From: Chloranthus sessilifolius
Taxonomy: Eukaryota > Streptophyta > Magnoliopsida > Chloranthales > Chloranthaceae
Assembly (NCBI GenBank): GCA_021018995.1
Contig: CM037592.1
Coordinates: forward strand, 75,023,301-75,087,300
Reading direction: 5' to 3'
DNA: 64,000 bases
The notes under the pieces were generated by a model. It was not told the origin of the DNA, did no database searches, and was given only the letters and a program-made list of their open reading frames with translations. The stretch's first letter is position 1; each line of letters begins with the position of its first letter. Shown here piece after piece: positions 34,688 through 46,012 of the stretch. A program made the position numbers and the translations under genes.

Positions 34688-37335
34688 TGTTGTTTATTCC
34701 GGATTGTGTTAATTTATTATGTAGTGTTGGAAGAAAATTAACATCAAAGTGAAATAGAGGATAAAGATATGATGAAAACAATAATCCTAAAACATCCTAG
34801 CCCTGCAAGATACAGGGCCTATTATAGCAAGTTTTGATAAGTAAGAGTTTGTCCTACTCTTACTTATACAGAGAAATTGATCTAGAATCCAAAATGAGTT
34901 ATAATAGTAAGCCTCCAGATCTGACAATCCTAAAGAAAGGGAGTTGGGTGTCACGACTACACTAAATTAATCTTAACTAAAGAGAAATAAAGTACAACCC
35001 TATCCTAAAGAAAGGGCTAAGAAGAAGATGGGGATGGTGCGTGCCAAAATAAAATATACAAATGATGGGAAGTAAGAAGGTTAAGCTAGAGTTAATGCAG
35101 TAATATAACTCAGATTTAGACTCTCTTTGCAGTGATCCTTGTTGAGATGCTATTACTAACCTCAACAAGGTAGAAATATCTAACTTAACCCATGCCATTT
35201 GGGGTGCTCTTAAGGCTATAGGTTGTCCACACAAATGGCCACATCCTTTCCTATAGAGTCTGTCAAATCCCATTGATCATGCCAGAAGTTGCTAATCTAA
35301 TCCAGAGGAGTGGACTGATCATTTCCCCAACCACTGGACTAGAGCAGGCCATGAATACTATTGCAGACACTATTTAATGTCAGTGCTACAAGCTCCCTAG
35401 ATCTGTGTATAGATCTGACTGACATCCATAGGTATTCCTATCGATAAAGTCCTAAGTGCTTTGCCAAGGCCAACGGCTCACTGTGCCCATAAAAAGCACC
35501 AGCAATAGGTTGAATAAAGATTTAGATTCCATTGGTCATTGCTATAAAAGGCCTGCAATGACTCAGCCTTAAGCTGTAACTATTACAGAGGAATCAAATC
35601 TAACATATGATATTGGTTAAGTAAAACAAAGGGGAGCCAGTTCCTGTACAAACCTCCTCACAAGGCTCTAGAAGCTCATGTGCAGAGGAAAATAATCCTT
35701 CTCAGACATGTGGCTAGACACCACCTTAGGTTTATACTATGTCCACTCAAATAGCCATAGGTATCCGATAGGTCTGTCCATTCCACAAAGATCTGAGAAA
35801 GAACATATAAACTACTACTGCCACCATGGAGTCCCAGGGCTACGAGCTCTCCAGATCTGGCTTGCTATCCATGGGGCTATCAAATCCAAAAAAATTAGAT
35901 GGTAAATAATAGATCTACTAGAAATTGAATGGGCTAGTCCCAAAACATGGGTCCTATAGACATCTAAGGAAACTACAAGATCTATTGATTCAACTAGTTA
36001 TTAAAACAACAATCGATTGATAAAAGAAAAACTTATAATGAACTGTCTCAAGGTTGGAGTCTGTACACAACTGCTCATCCAAAAGATCCCAATGTATACA
36101 AGGCCTATTACAAAACTAAAATAAAACTAAACCTAGTTGCTTATAGAAGGATTAGCCAGTCAATGCTGGATTAAGAGAGAAGAAAAATAAGAAAAAGAGA
36201 TGATCAAATCCTAACCCTAGCCTGCTAAAATTCTCTACCGACAGAGGATGAAGAAAAGATGAAAATACTAAGCTCTAAGTACAGCTTATATACTCTGTCC
36301 ATAAGGCCTTGGTTCAAAAGAGATTAACCCTAATTTTTCTAGCAGATGTGGCACTGTTATAACCATTGAATGCTTTCAGATGTGTGTCTAAAAATACATG
36401 CCTCGAGAAGTGTGCCCTAGCCTTAGGAAATTCCAAAAAGGTCCTTAACTTAGGGTTGAGAAGTGGAGAACCCGAGCTTCATGGGGCTGGCATCTACATT
36501 AATTTACTCACGCAGTTGTTTTACCTTCATGGAGGAGTGTTCGGCTTAGGAGGTTTGTTCACTCACGCAGAAGATCCTCAGTTGATCGCGCAGTTGCTTG
36601 GCGCTGCAATGCTGTGCAAAGGTGATTTGGAATGCCTGGAATTTCTTGCGTAGTAGAGCTTCCGAAGTTCTCTCTCACTGGATACTCACGCAGGTAGGCT
36701 TCTGCGCTTGCATAGTAACTGGTTAGGCTCCAGAGTGCGTGAGAGCTATGCGAGGAAAATTTTTGGTGTCTCTCTCTTCCAGGGCTTCATGAGAACTCCG
36801 CGAGGTGATAAATTATTCTTTATGCATATGGACTTGCTATGTTCTGCGCGCGACTGCTTTCAGGCTCGATCTCCGCGTGAGCTTTGCGAGCACAAATTCT
36901 GAGGGTTTTAAGACGCGAGATCTTCGTGATGTCTTTACTGCTCTCCTCTTGACTACACGTCCTATCTGCATGAGGGCAGCTTCCACTGCATCCTTAGCTC
37001 CGTGAGGGAGCTCCGCAACTCTGTGAGATGATTCTCTTGATCTAGCTTCCTCCATTCTCAGCCAACTTCATTCACTGCTAGACTTTTGGTCAATGATGAC
37101 CAGCAAATGAGTCACCATAGTGAGCACTACCAGGGTGTTCCATTAGGCTTTGGCTCAGCTGTCATCTTTTCATGTTTTCTTTCTCTTCTTTGGACCAATA
37201 AGCAAGGATTTTGTATTAAGCTGCATAATTTATTGCTCACTATAAAACACACTTAACAAATAATTATTAGTAGCCTTCAATGTCCAGCAAAGGCTAGGTT
37301 AAGAGGTGAAAAGTGATACTTTTCAGTGAATAACA
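34688..37335 (-). repeat. 5' LTR of element C (2648 bp)
   Basis: Minus strand starts TGTTATTCACTG at 37335 and ends AAACAACA at 34688. It has a CGCG array (about 37025-36395), GTATATAAG (36293-36285) and the leader hairpin (36174-36152). Confidence 0.88.
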
Positions 37336-37959
37336 TTGGGTATCTCGTGTTGATGCGTCACTGATGCAACCCTGAGTTGTAGGGAGAATTGTTCCCGGAG
37401 TAGACATCAATGTTATTTGCCCTTGATGTTTATTGGGACATTTCTTCACCAGATGTCCCACCTGACCACATCGGAAGCATGCACCCAAGGTTGCCCTACA
37501 CTTCTCTGTTTTATGATGTTTCACACATCGCGCGCATGTATCTATTGGAGTAGGGTCCAAAGAGTGAGAGGGAACATGGACAATCCCTCTGGCTATTAGA
37601 TCATTCTGTGCAGAGATGACAAGTGCACGATCCTATATGGTAGACCGACAGGTATTCTGAGTTGTTGTTGAAGTTGTTGCCCTCTTCCTTAATGTTGGAC
37701 AATGTTTTATCAGGTGTCCCAATTGCCCACACTTGAAAAACACACTTGTGGCCCATCTACAGTCCTGCGTTCTATGCCATTTTCCACACCTTGAGTATGA
37801 CTCAATTGATGTGGATGGACTGGTGTGAGCCGTGTCTCTTAACAAGGCAGTAAGTAATGCAGTCTGCTGAGCCATTGTGTTGATCATTGTTTCCAGCAAC
37901 TGCCTATTTTGCTCACCTTCTCCGGTGCATACAATCTTTGCTCTTTTTTGTGCTGCCAT
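37336..37959 (-). pseudogene. gag zinc-knuckle remains of element D
   Basis: Two minus-strand frames. 37959-37633 starts MAAQKRAKIVCTG and has a degenerate knuckle CGKWHRTQDC, then CX2CX4HX4C-like FKCGQLGHLIKHCP. 37560-37336 has CARCVKHHKTEKC (one residue short) and the intact CFRCGQVGHLVKKC. These paired knuckles are typical of the C-terminus of chromovirus gag. The capsid core expected upstream is missing, so this is an internally deleted gag with a frame break between the two pairs. It is cut at 37336 by the LTR of C. Confidence 0.7.
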
Positions 37960-38274
37960 TTTAATCTATCAACATGACATAAGGTTCCAATTTATAATGA
38001 TTGTGATCACTATAGCCCTATGTTTCAACAAAATCTAAGACTTATTTTGTCTACTAGCCATACTTTTATCACAATCATCAAATATCTCCACTATAAGTGA
38101 TCGTGAAGCTCCACAACCCATGTTCTAAACAGAACCTACTGCCACAACTTTGAGTCTTCTAGAAAACCTAAAGCACAAAGTTTCACAAACTATGACAGAG
38201 TCTTATTTGGATCTTCTATGCCCTAATAGAATCTAATGCCATAGTCTTGGGTCCCAACAAGACCTAATGCTTAA

Positions 38275-38287
38275 GCTTTGATACCAA
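38275..38287 (-). other. Primer-binding site of element D
   Basis: Minus strand TTGGTATCAAAGC lies one base from the LTR end. It is close to the initiator Met-tRNA complement TGGTATCAGAGC. Confidence 0.75.
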
Positions 38288-38288
38288 C

Positions 38289-41200
38289 TGTGGCAGCCCG
38301 ATTTTCCCCGAGCCACAAAATCCTGTACAATAATTTTTTTTTTCTTTCTTATATCATAAACTCAGGGAAGACCAAACCGTCGGATCGCACTTCATAATCC
38401 GAATACAGAAATACTTGGTATTATCCTAATATAAACGTGGAAGTCAAAGCAGATATCATATATGCATGAAAATGGAAATTTAGATATCACCAGGCAAATC
38501 TAAAAACTGTATACATTATACATTTCATCTAAACAACAAGGGTCCAAAACAAAACCACTGGGGATGGCCACCCATCACCAAAATAGTGACTTCCCAACAT
38601 ACTTACAAAATAATCTTAACACTGTGTTAAATCTCAATACATTTCAAGTCCAAAGATTGAAAGCCCCAAAATCACCATACGAACCCAAAGTGCCTAGTCC
38701 AAGTCCTCAGCTAGGGTAGAATTTCTCAAATGGGAGATCCCAAGCCTTTCTCCAATACTTGATCTTGATCCTGATCTACACATGTACTTGTGACGTATAA
38801 TCTAGGGATGAGCTAACATCCAAGCTCAATAGAGAAAACATCAATACTATGCATATATTTCACATCATGCACATATTTCATGGCATAACTCAAAGAATAT
38901 TTGACTTGATGAAAATCACAAAGTTATAAGCATTTAAAATGATAGAAAGATTAACTGATGCACGTTTTAGAGTAACATTTATCATAATTTCAAATGTTTG
39001 TTCTTATTTCACAAAACTTAAAACAATCACTTAAATAGTCCCTCAAAAATCTATAGCATCGAGCCCTCGATGGAATACCCACCATCGTCGTTCATATGAA
39101 CCATTTACGCACCTTGAACTCCGTTACTAGGGTCACTTGACTCACATTGACCATTCTCGGACCACACGTCACGCAAAGTTGTACGGATATCCCACCGTAC
39201 CGATCATGGATATCCCACCGTGTCAGTCATAGATATCCCGCCGTGTCAGTTGGGTATTCACACAAACCTTAAATCAACATGCTAAATCTACATATAGTTA
39301 TTCATCATGAGTTTATGATACTTATAATAACTCAAAGTTTCCAAAGGTTTCGCACACATATTTATTCACATTCTTTTGATGTCTCACACATAATTGCATC
39401 CTCCTGATGTCACATACACTTTTCACATGGCGCATGCGCACACATATCTTTTCTATTTAGTGCACGTACGTATGAAGTTTACATATTTGAAAGCTTATAA
39501 ATGAAACTCATGCTGTAATGAAAACGAATCGGAATACACACAAATATTATTATCACATCACTATGCACATGCTTGTTGAAGTCAGATACACATGTTAAGG
39601 AGTTTTCCCTACCTTAAGTTCGAAGCCATTTAAAGTGACACCAAAATCCTTATTGACTGTCCCCCTGTTCTCAATCTACATTATACATATGATGATGCAT
39701 TAATAATTTATTCTAATTACTACTAAATTTGGTGCATTTATATGATTTCTGAAAATCGAAGCAGAAATGGGCAAGTTCGTGCTAACTCAGAATTTGATCT
39801 AACTTCACATAATATTTTGACCTCTAAAGTGGTTAATTCACGAGTTGGTCAATCCATAAACATTGTAGAGATCGTTGTCCTCTTTCCAACACTGTAAGAA
39901 TCATATAAATCAGAGTTCGGAGTAAAAGGTTACGGCCAAAATACCGAGGCAGTATCGGCTAGCCCAGTCAGAATCGATCGGTCGATTTCAAATTCGACCG
40001 GTCGGTTTTCAAAAATGATCGGTCGATTTCCAAATCGACCGGTCGATTTCTTTGGCACCAGATTTACACTCTCACTATTTTTCATAAATCGACTGGTCAG
40101 GCTAATTTCGACCGATCGATTTTCAAAAATGACCGATCGAATTTATTTCGATTGGTCGGTTTCACTTAGAATTCTTCAAATTTATAGCCTGACAAAATCG
40201 AACGGTCGATTTTCAAATCGACCGATCGATTTTGTCAGATTTCACTGAAACTTGGGTTTGAATTTCTCCAACTCAATTTTCTTCAAATCTTGACTCATTT
40301 CTTCTAATTCTTCACCCATAAATATGAATCAAACTAACTCAACTATAAATCATAATTTAGCGCAATTTCCATACTTCAAATTGCTCAATTCCTCGATACA
40401 CGCGTTCACACAACAAGCTAGATTTTCTTAGTTGAAATTTAGTCAATTCTTCTTGCAATTGAGTTAAAACGGAACCCATGACAACTCTGCTCTTGTTCAC
40501 ATGCCACTCTTCACTCTCTTGATCGTTTATGGCACCATCACACGTTCGAATCACAAGGTAAAGGGATAGGGAGAAGGGAATTTGAAATCTTGGGAAACTC
40601 GTTGACTCGAATTCCTCAAACTCCACATCGAGCTTCAACCTTTGACACACTCACGCACGAATTTCAAGCTCCCTTCCCATCTCTCTCTCTCCCTAGAACC
40701 CAAAATCCCCAAAATTTGCAACCGGGTATAGCTTCTTAAAGGAAGCTTCCAAAGGTTTCGCACACATATTTATTCACATTCTTTTGATGTCTCACACATA
40801 ATTACATCCTCCTAATGTCACATACACTTTTCACATGGCGCATGTGCACACATATCTTTTCTATTTAGTGCACGTACATATGAAGTTTACATATTCGAAA
40901 GCTTATGAATGAAACTCATGCTGTAATGAAGACGAATCGGAATACACACACACATTATTATCACATCACTATGAACATGCTTGTTGAAGTCAGATACACA
41001 TGTTAAGGAGTTTTCCCTACCTTAAGTTCGCAGCCGTTTAAAGTGACACCAAAATCCTTTTCGAAGGCCCCCCGTTCTCAATCTACATTATACATATGAT
41101 GATGTATTAATAATTTATTCTAATTACTACTAAATTTGGTGCATTTATATGATTTCTGAAAATCGAAGCGAAAATGGGCAAGTTCGTGCTAACTCAGAAT

Positions 41201-42693
41201 TTAATCTAACTTCACACAACATTTTGACCTCTAAAATGGTTGATTCACGAGTTGGTCAATTCATAAACATTGTAGAGATCGTTGTCCTCTTTCCGACATT
41301 GTAAGAATCATATCAATCAAAGTTCCGAGTAAAAGGTTGCGGCCAAAATACCGAGGCAGTATCGGCTAGCCCAATCAGAATAGATCGGTCGATTTCAAAT
41401 TCGACTGGTCAGTTTTCAAAAATGATTGGTCGATTTCCAAATTGACTGGTCGATTTATCTAGCACTAGATTTACACTCTCACTATTTTTCATAAATCGAC
41501 TGGTCATGATAATTTTGACCGATCGACTTTCAAAATCTACCGATCGAATTTATTTCGATTGGTCGATTTCACTTAGAATTCTTCAAATTTATAGCCTGAC
41601 AAAATCGACCGGTCAATTTTCAAATCGACCGATCGATTTTGTCAGATTTCATCGAAACTTGGGTTTGAACTTCTCCAACCCAATTTTCATCAAATCTTAA
41701 CTCATTTCTTCAAATTCTTCACCCATAAACATAAATCAAACTAACTCAACTATAAATCATAATTTAGCACAATTTCCATACCTCAAATTGCTCGATTCCT
41801 TGATCCACGCATTCACACAACAAGCTAGAGTTTCTTAGTTGAAATTTAGTCAATTCTTCTTTCAGTTGAGTTAAAATGAAACCCATGACAACTCTGGTCT
41901 TGTTCACATGCCACTCTTCACTCTCTTGATCGTTTATGGCACGATCACACGTTTGAATCACAAGGTAAAGGGATAGGGAGAAGGAAATTTGAAATCTTGG
42001 GAAACTCGTTGACTCGAATTCCTTGAACTCCACATCGAGCTTCAACCTTTGACACACTCATGCACGAATTTAAAGCTCCCTTTCCATCTCTCTCTCTCCC
42101 TAGAACCCATAATCCCCACAATTTGCAACCGGGTTTAGCTTCCTAAAGGAAGCTTGTGTTTTATTTTTATAACTAAAAGGATTAGTTCCCTTATAAAATA
42201 TATACACACAACATGTGTGTCTCAGTTCTTATCCAAAGAACTAGATTCTGCGTGAAACGGACATACCTAAGTTAGGTATAAACCATTATACAAATAATCT
42301 CTTAGTTCGGTATGGGGCCTGCACACCCAAACCACCTATCTATCTGATCTGGTGTTGTGCCGATACACCACACCTAGGGATATACAAATTCATCTAAAGG
42401 CCCTTTTTAAGCCAACCATAACTTACTTAAGTATCCATATGATATTAGGTATGTGACCAGTCAGGCACACACAGCAAGTTGTACTATCTAAAGGTTAAAA
42501 TTTTCGGGACATTACAGTTGGCCCATTAGGTCAGCCTAAATTAATTGGTCCAATCTCAAACAATATGTTTTAACTTAATACTAAACCTTCATTAACAATC
42601 TAGTTTGCTTCTAAGTTGTACACGAACACAAAGTGTCACCACAGGCAAGCTCACTTAGTCAGTTCAAGCAGTTCAAAATTTAGGGATGTTACA
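38289..42693 (-). repeat. 5' LTR of element D with internal 1.4-kb tandem duplication (4405 bp)
   Basis: Minus strand starts TGTAACATCCC at 42693. Units 39339-40746 and 40747 to about 42150 are tandem copies joined at GGAAGCTT|CCAAAGG, where the ends share a short TTCCAAAGG homology. The 3' LTR (2935 bp) has one unit, so the duplication arose after insertion. Palindrome arrays lie at about 39970-40240 and 41380-41640. Confidence 0.85.
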
Positions 42694-42698
42694 TAATC

Positions 42699-44322
42699 AT
42701 TATATGAGATTTATAAAGAAAATATGACAATCTAAAATTCTTAGTAATCCATCAAAGTAGTAGTTCAAAATCAAAATTGAAATAGTTACAATTCAGAAAA
42801 AAAAAATCTCTCGAAAACCGTATTAGGAGAATGTTTGAAATTATATGATTGATCTGAACTACATATATTTTAGATTATAGTTTCAAAATCATATAACTAG
42901 TGAGCTATAGAGCCTATTTCCTCTTTTGGGAAGAGTGACTGTTTTATTTATGTTAAATTTCCTTGAACTTCTCTACTATTACTCTCATATTGTTGAACCT
43001 TGAATCAAGATATTCTATAAATATGATGATTTATTTATTTAGAACTGTCTAATGAATATATCAAAGCAATAAGAGACATCCATATTAGTAAATCGTGAAA
43101 ATGACCAAACGTCATCTTTTGTTAAATCAGAGACAAAAAAGCCAAAAATCCCATAACATTTCTTCCATTGAACCCATATTCGAAGTTTGAAATCGAATTT
43201 TTTTGTACCAAAATTTTATAAACCTTTAACCATATGTACTACCTAAAGCTTTCTATCCTTTGACCCTTACAATTTCTAAGAGTTTAGAACATAAAAAGAA
43301 GGAAAGAAGAAGGAGTGAAAGGAGTATATGCGTAACAAATAAGGGATCTACTGAAAAAGGGTACAAGTAATAAGAAATACAATTGCATAAAAATATGGGA
43401 AAGGAAAAAGAAATCGTAAAAGACGATTCTATGAAAAAAAAAAAGAGAAGCAAAAACTTTCCAGCTAGAAAATAAGATTTATACTAGAAAAGAACTGGGA
43501 AGAAGTCATCCAAACTAAGGATACTTACTGAAGCTAAATAGAAGAAGAAGAGAAAGAAGAGCTAAATTCTTAGAAATAATTTGAATCCTCTTTACCTTTT
43601 TCTTTGAAACCTTCTAAAAACCCAAAGCCCTGTTACAAGCTGAAAAAAAGACTTTTGTGATTTACGATTTGTAAAAATATGAGTCTACTAGAGATAAATA
43701 AAATAGATACTATGAATAAATAAAGAAATTATATGAACATAATTGATTATCCTTATCATGAGATTCATCTTCTTAGTTAATTGTCCGATAAAATTTTCAT
43801 ATATATCTATAATATTATGAGAACCCAAGATTTCGATATTTTTGAGAGTACGCCAATAAGTGAGTTTGGATAAAAATATTTTCTAAAAATTACAGTTTAG
43901 AAAAATCTATGATGAATAAATTTTTCACTGATATGCACACATTCCACGCTATACCGAATTGAAATTATTGAGTTATGATAGAGGATGATTACAATGATGG
44001 AAAGTTAAGGGTAAAAGATTGGAAGATTTTTGGAAAGATAATGAACATATAATGATTAATAGTATATAAAATCTATATTTTATTTTTGAAAAGAATTTGG
44101 TATTTTGAAAAATCCAAAAATATTTGGAAGTTTGTAGGTAACTTTACTGAAAACCTTCAGGAGACTACAACTCCTCCACTAGGGATCACCTAGGGGATTA
44201 AAGGCTTATTGCATCCGCTAAATGCAATTGTGCTCACTATGAAAATGCCAGTTAAATTCGTAGTTTTGATATTTTATGTTTTCTTGTTTGCTAGGGTCTA
44301 GCAAAACTTAAGTTTGGGGGTG
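42699..44322 (+). other. 3' internal region and PPT of element F
   Basis: AT-rich and non-coding. Two AATCGT..ACGATT motif copies lie near 43408 and 43655. The last 200 bp carry the pre-PPT block shared with A and C (GGAGACT..TAGGGATCACCTAGGGG), with SL2 at 44208-44228 and the PPT AAGTTTGGGGGTG. Confidence 0.7.
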
Positions 44323-45801
44323 TGATCGGTCACATAATTTACCATTTAATCACCCTTAACTTACTAATTCTAGGCCATAGTTTGTTACTAACAAGTTGAT
44401 GTTATATAGATATTAGAGATAACCAGCAAAATAGAGTAAAACTATTAATATTCATTAAAATGAACTCAAAAGGCAATAAGAAAGACGATTGAACGAAAAA
44501 CATATTTTCCGCATACTGAAAGCTAGAAAATCATAATTTATGATTCTACAAAAAGAGATAAAAAGAAGAAAAGCGAAAAATCGTAATTCAAATAATCATC
44601 AACTAAGGAAGCTATGAAATATAGAAAATTATGATTAACAATTTTCTAAGAAAGAGAAGAAAATGAGAAATTGTGATTTGCGATTTCCCAAAAAAGAAGT
44701 TTTCCTACTGTTGTTGTTGCTGTTGATCACATGCATATTATACCTCCATGAACAGAATTAAAAGATATATGAGATTAGAAGTCTGGTGAATCACGTATCA
44801 GAGAAGATTGATGAAGATAAGCTTTAGAAAATCTCGGTTGCTGAAATAAAGGAGAACAATCCAGAAGCACATCTACCGTCTGAGCAAGGAAAGATAAAAT
44901 TAGGAATTAGAGTTTTATTAAGAATCTTTTATTTTTAGTAGTTTCTTTTATTAGAATTAGAAGTCTTTGTAAACTGAATCCTTATTATCTATAAATAAGA
45001 GAGCTTGGTATAGGAATAACCATCAAAGAATTTTAGCATCAATTGACGACTGAGTATGGATTTTCTTTCGATCAAAGTAGTGTATAATAGTTAGAGTAGA
45101 TTAGATATCAGAAGTTTCTCAAGAGCAATTGACGACTGCAATTGATTGCTGAAGATTGGTGTACATATCTTAGTTTCTCAGGAGCAATTAACGACTGCGG
45201 CTAAGGGGTGAAAAATATATTTATTTGCTTTCTAGTTTAGATTTTATTTTCTTTTATTTATAGCTTTGGAAACATCTCCAAGTTTTAATTTGAATTGACG
45301 ACTCAGGTTAGAATTTGCAGATTAGTATAATGGTTTTTACTTTTTCATCTTCAGTTTTCTAAGGTTTGATTGATGCCCAAATTTTAGGAAGTTGTTGATT
45401 AGATTAAATCGGTATTGATAGGATCTTAGACTTGATTGATGACCAATGCTAAGAAACTAGAGATATGGTGTAACGGTACTATTTATTTTCATAAATATCC
45501 AATAGCTAAAGATTGGGATTGACGACCTCAATCTGAAGAAGGAAGATTTAGGATTTATTTTATGCACTTTAGATTAGAAACTACTTTTTTATTCATATTT
45601 CTACAGTAGATTAGATCTTAAAGGTAAATAGAAGTTTTTAAGATAAGAATTTAAATAGAAGATATGTATAAGAAGTAATTAGATAAATAAACTTCCTCAT
45701 GGGAACGATCCTATGATAGTACTATGATTTCCATTGTGCGCTTGCAAGAGGTTAAGACTTGAGTTTAAACATAATTTTAATATTCATAACTAGATCGACC
45801 A
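44323..45801 (+). repeat. 3' LTR of element F (1479 bp)
   Basis: Starts TGATCGGTCACA after the PPT and ends AGATCGACCA, followed by target duplication CCTTG. Confidence 0.9.
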
Positions 45802-45806
45802 CCTTG

Positions 45807-46012
45807 GTCGAAGGAACCATGGAATTTGGGGTGCTCAAATGCTATAGAGATCGATTCCTTTTTGAAGCAAAGAGGGTTTCGGGAGGGATCTAAGGGTTGG
45901 GTTTACTAAGAAATAGGCAAGGAGAAGGCTATGGCTTCTCTTTCTCTCTTGTTTCTCCTCGAGTTGCAGCAGCCGGCTCCTCACAATGCAATGATTTGCA
46001 TGGATGCGTGCG
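45807..46012 (-). repeat. LTR of element E, segment 2
   Basis: Lies between the right target duplication of F and the left end of G. It continues the E LTR broken at 10766. No gene is seen. Confidence 0.6.

Larger units (their letters stand above)
21686..37335 (-). mobile_element. Element C: near-complete Athila-like element
   Basis: Minus strand, right to left: 5' LTR 34688-37335, primer site 34663-34681, gag, protease, RT/RNase H, integrase, internal promoter region, short ORF3, 3' UTR, PPT, 3' LTR. It sits in the gag region of D: the D gag reading stops at 37336. The left junction with D (21685/21686) is ragged because the last 157 bp of the 3' LTR are missing, so no target duplication can be read. 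All coding parts are broken. Confidence 0.88.
15375..42693 (-). mobile_element. Element D: chromovirus-like Ty3/gypsy element, split by C
   Basis: Minus strand: 5' LTR 38289-42693, primer site 38275-38287, gag remains 37336-37959, insertion of C (21686-37335), decayed internal part 18310-21685, 3' LTR 15375-18309. The 5-bp target duplication TAATC at 15370-15374 and 42694-42698 places D inside F. LTR start TGTAACATCCC, the Met-tRNA primer site, and the AATTTCGAGGATGAAAATTT segment next to the PPT are typical of the Del/Tekay chromovirus group. Confidence 0.88.
10767..45801 (+). mobile_element. Element F: gag-only LTR element (non-autonomous), split by D
   Basis: 5' LTR 10767-12250, internal part 12251-15374, insertion of D (15375-42693), internal part 42699-44322, 3' LTR 44323-45801. 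The 5-bp target duplication CCTTG at both outer ends confirms one insertion event. Internal sequence without D is about 4.75 kb with gag remains and no recognisable pol, so F must have depended on another element. The gag resembles Athila/Tat types. Confidence 0.85.
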
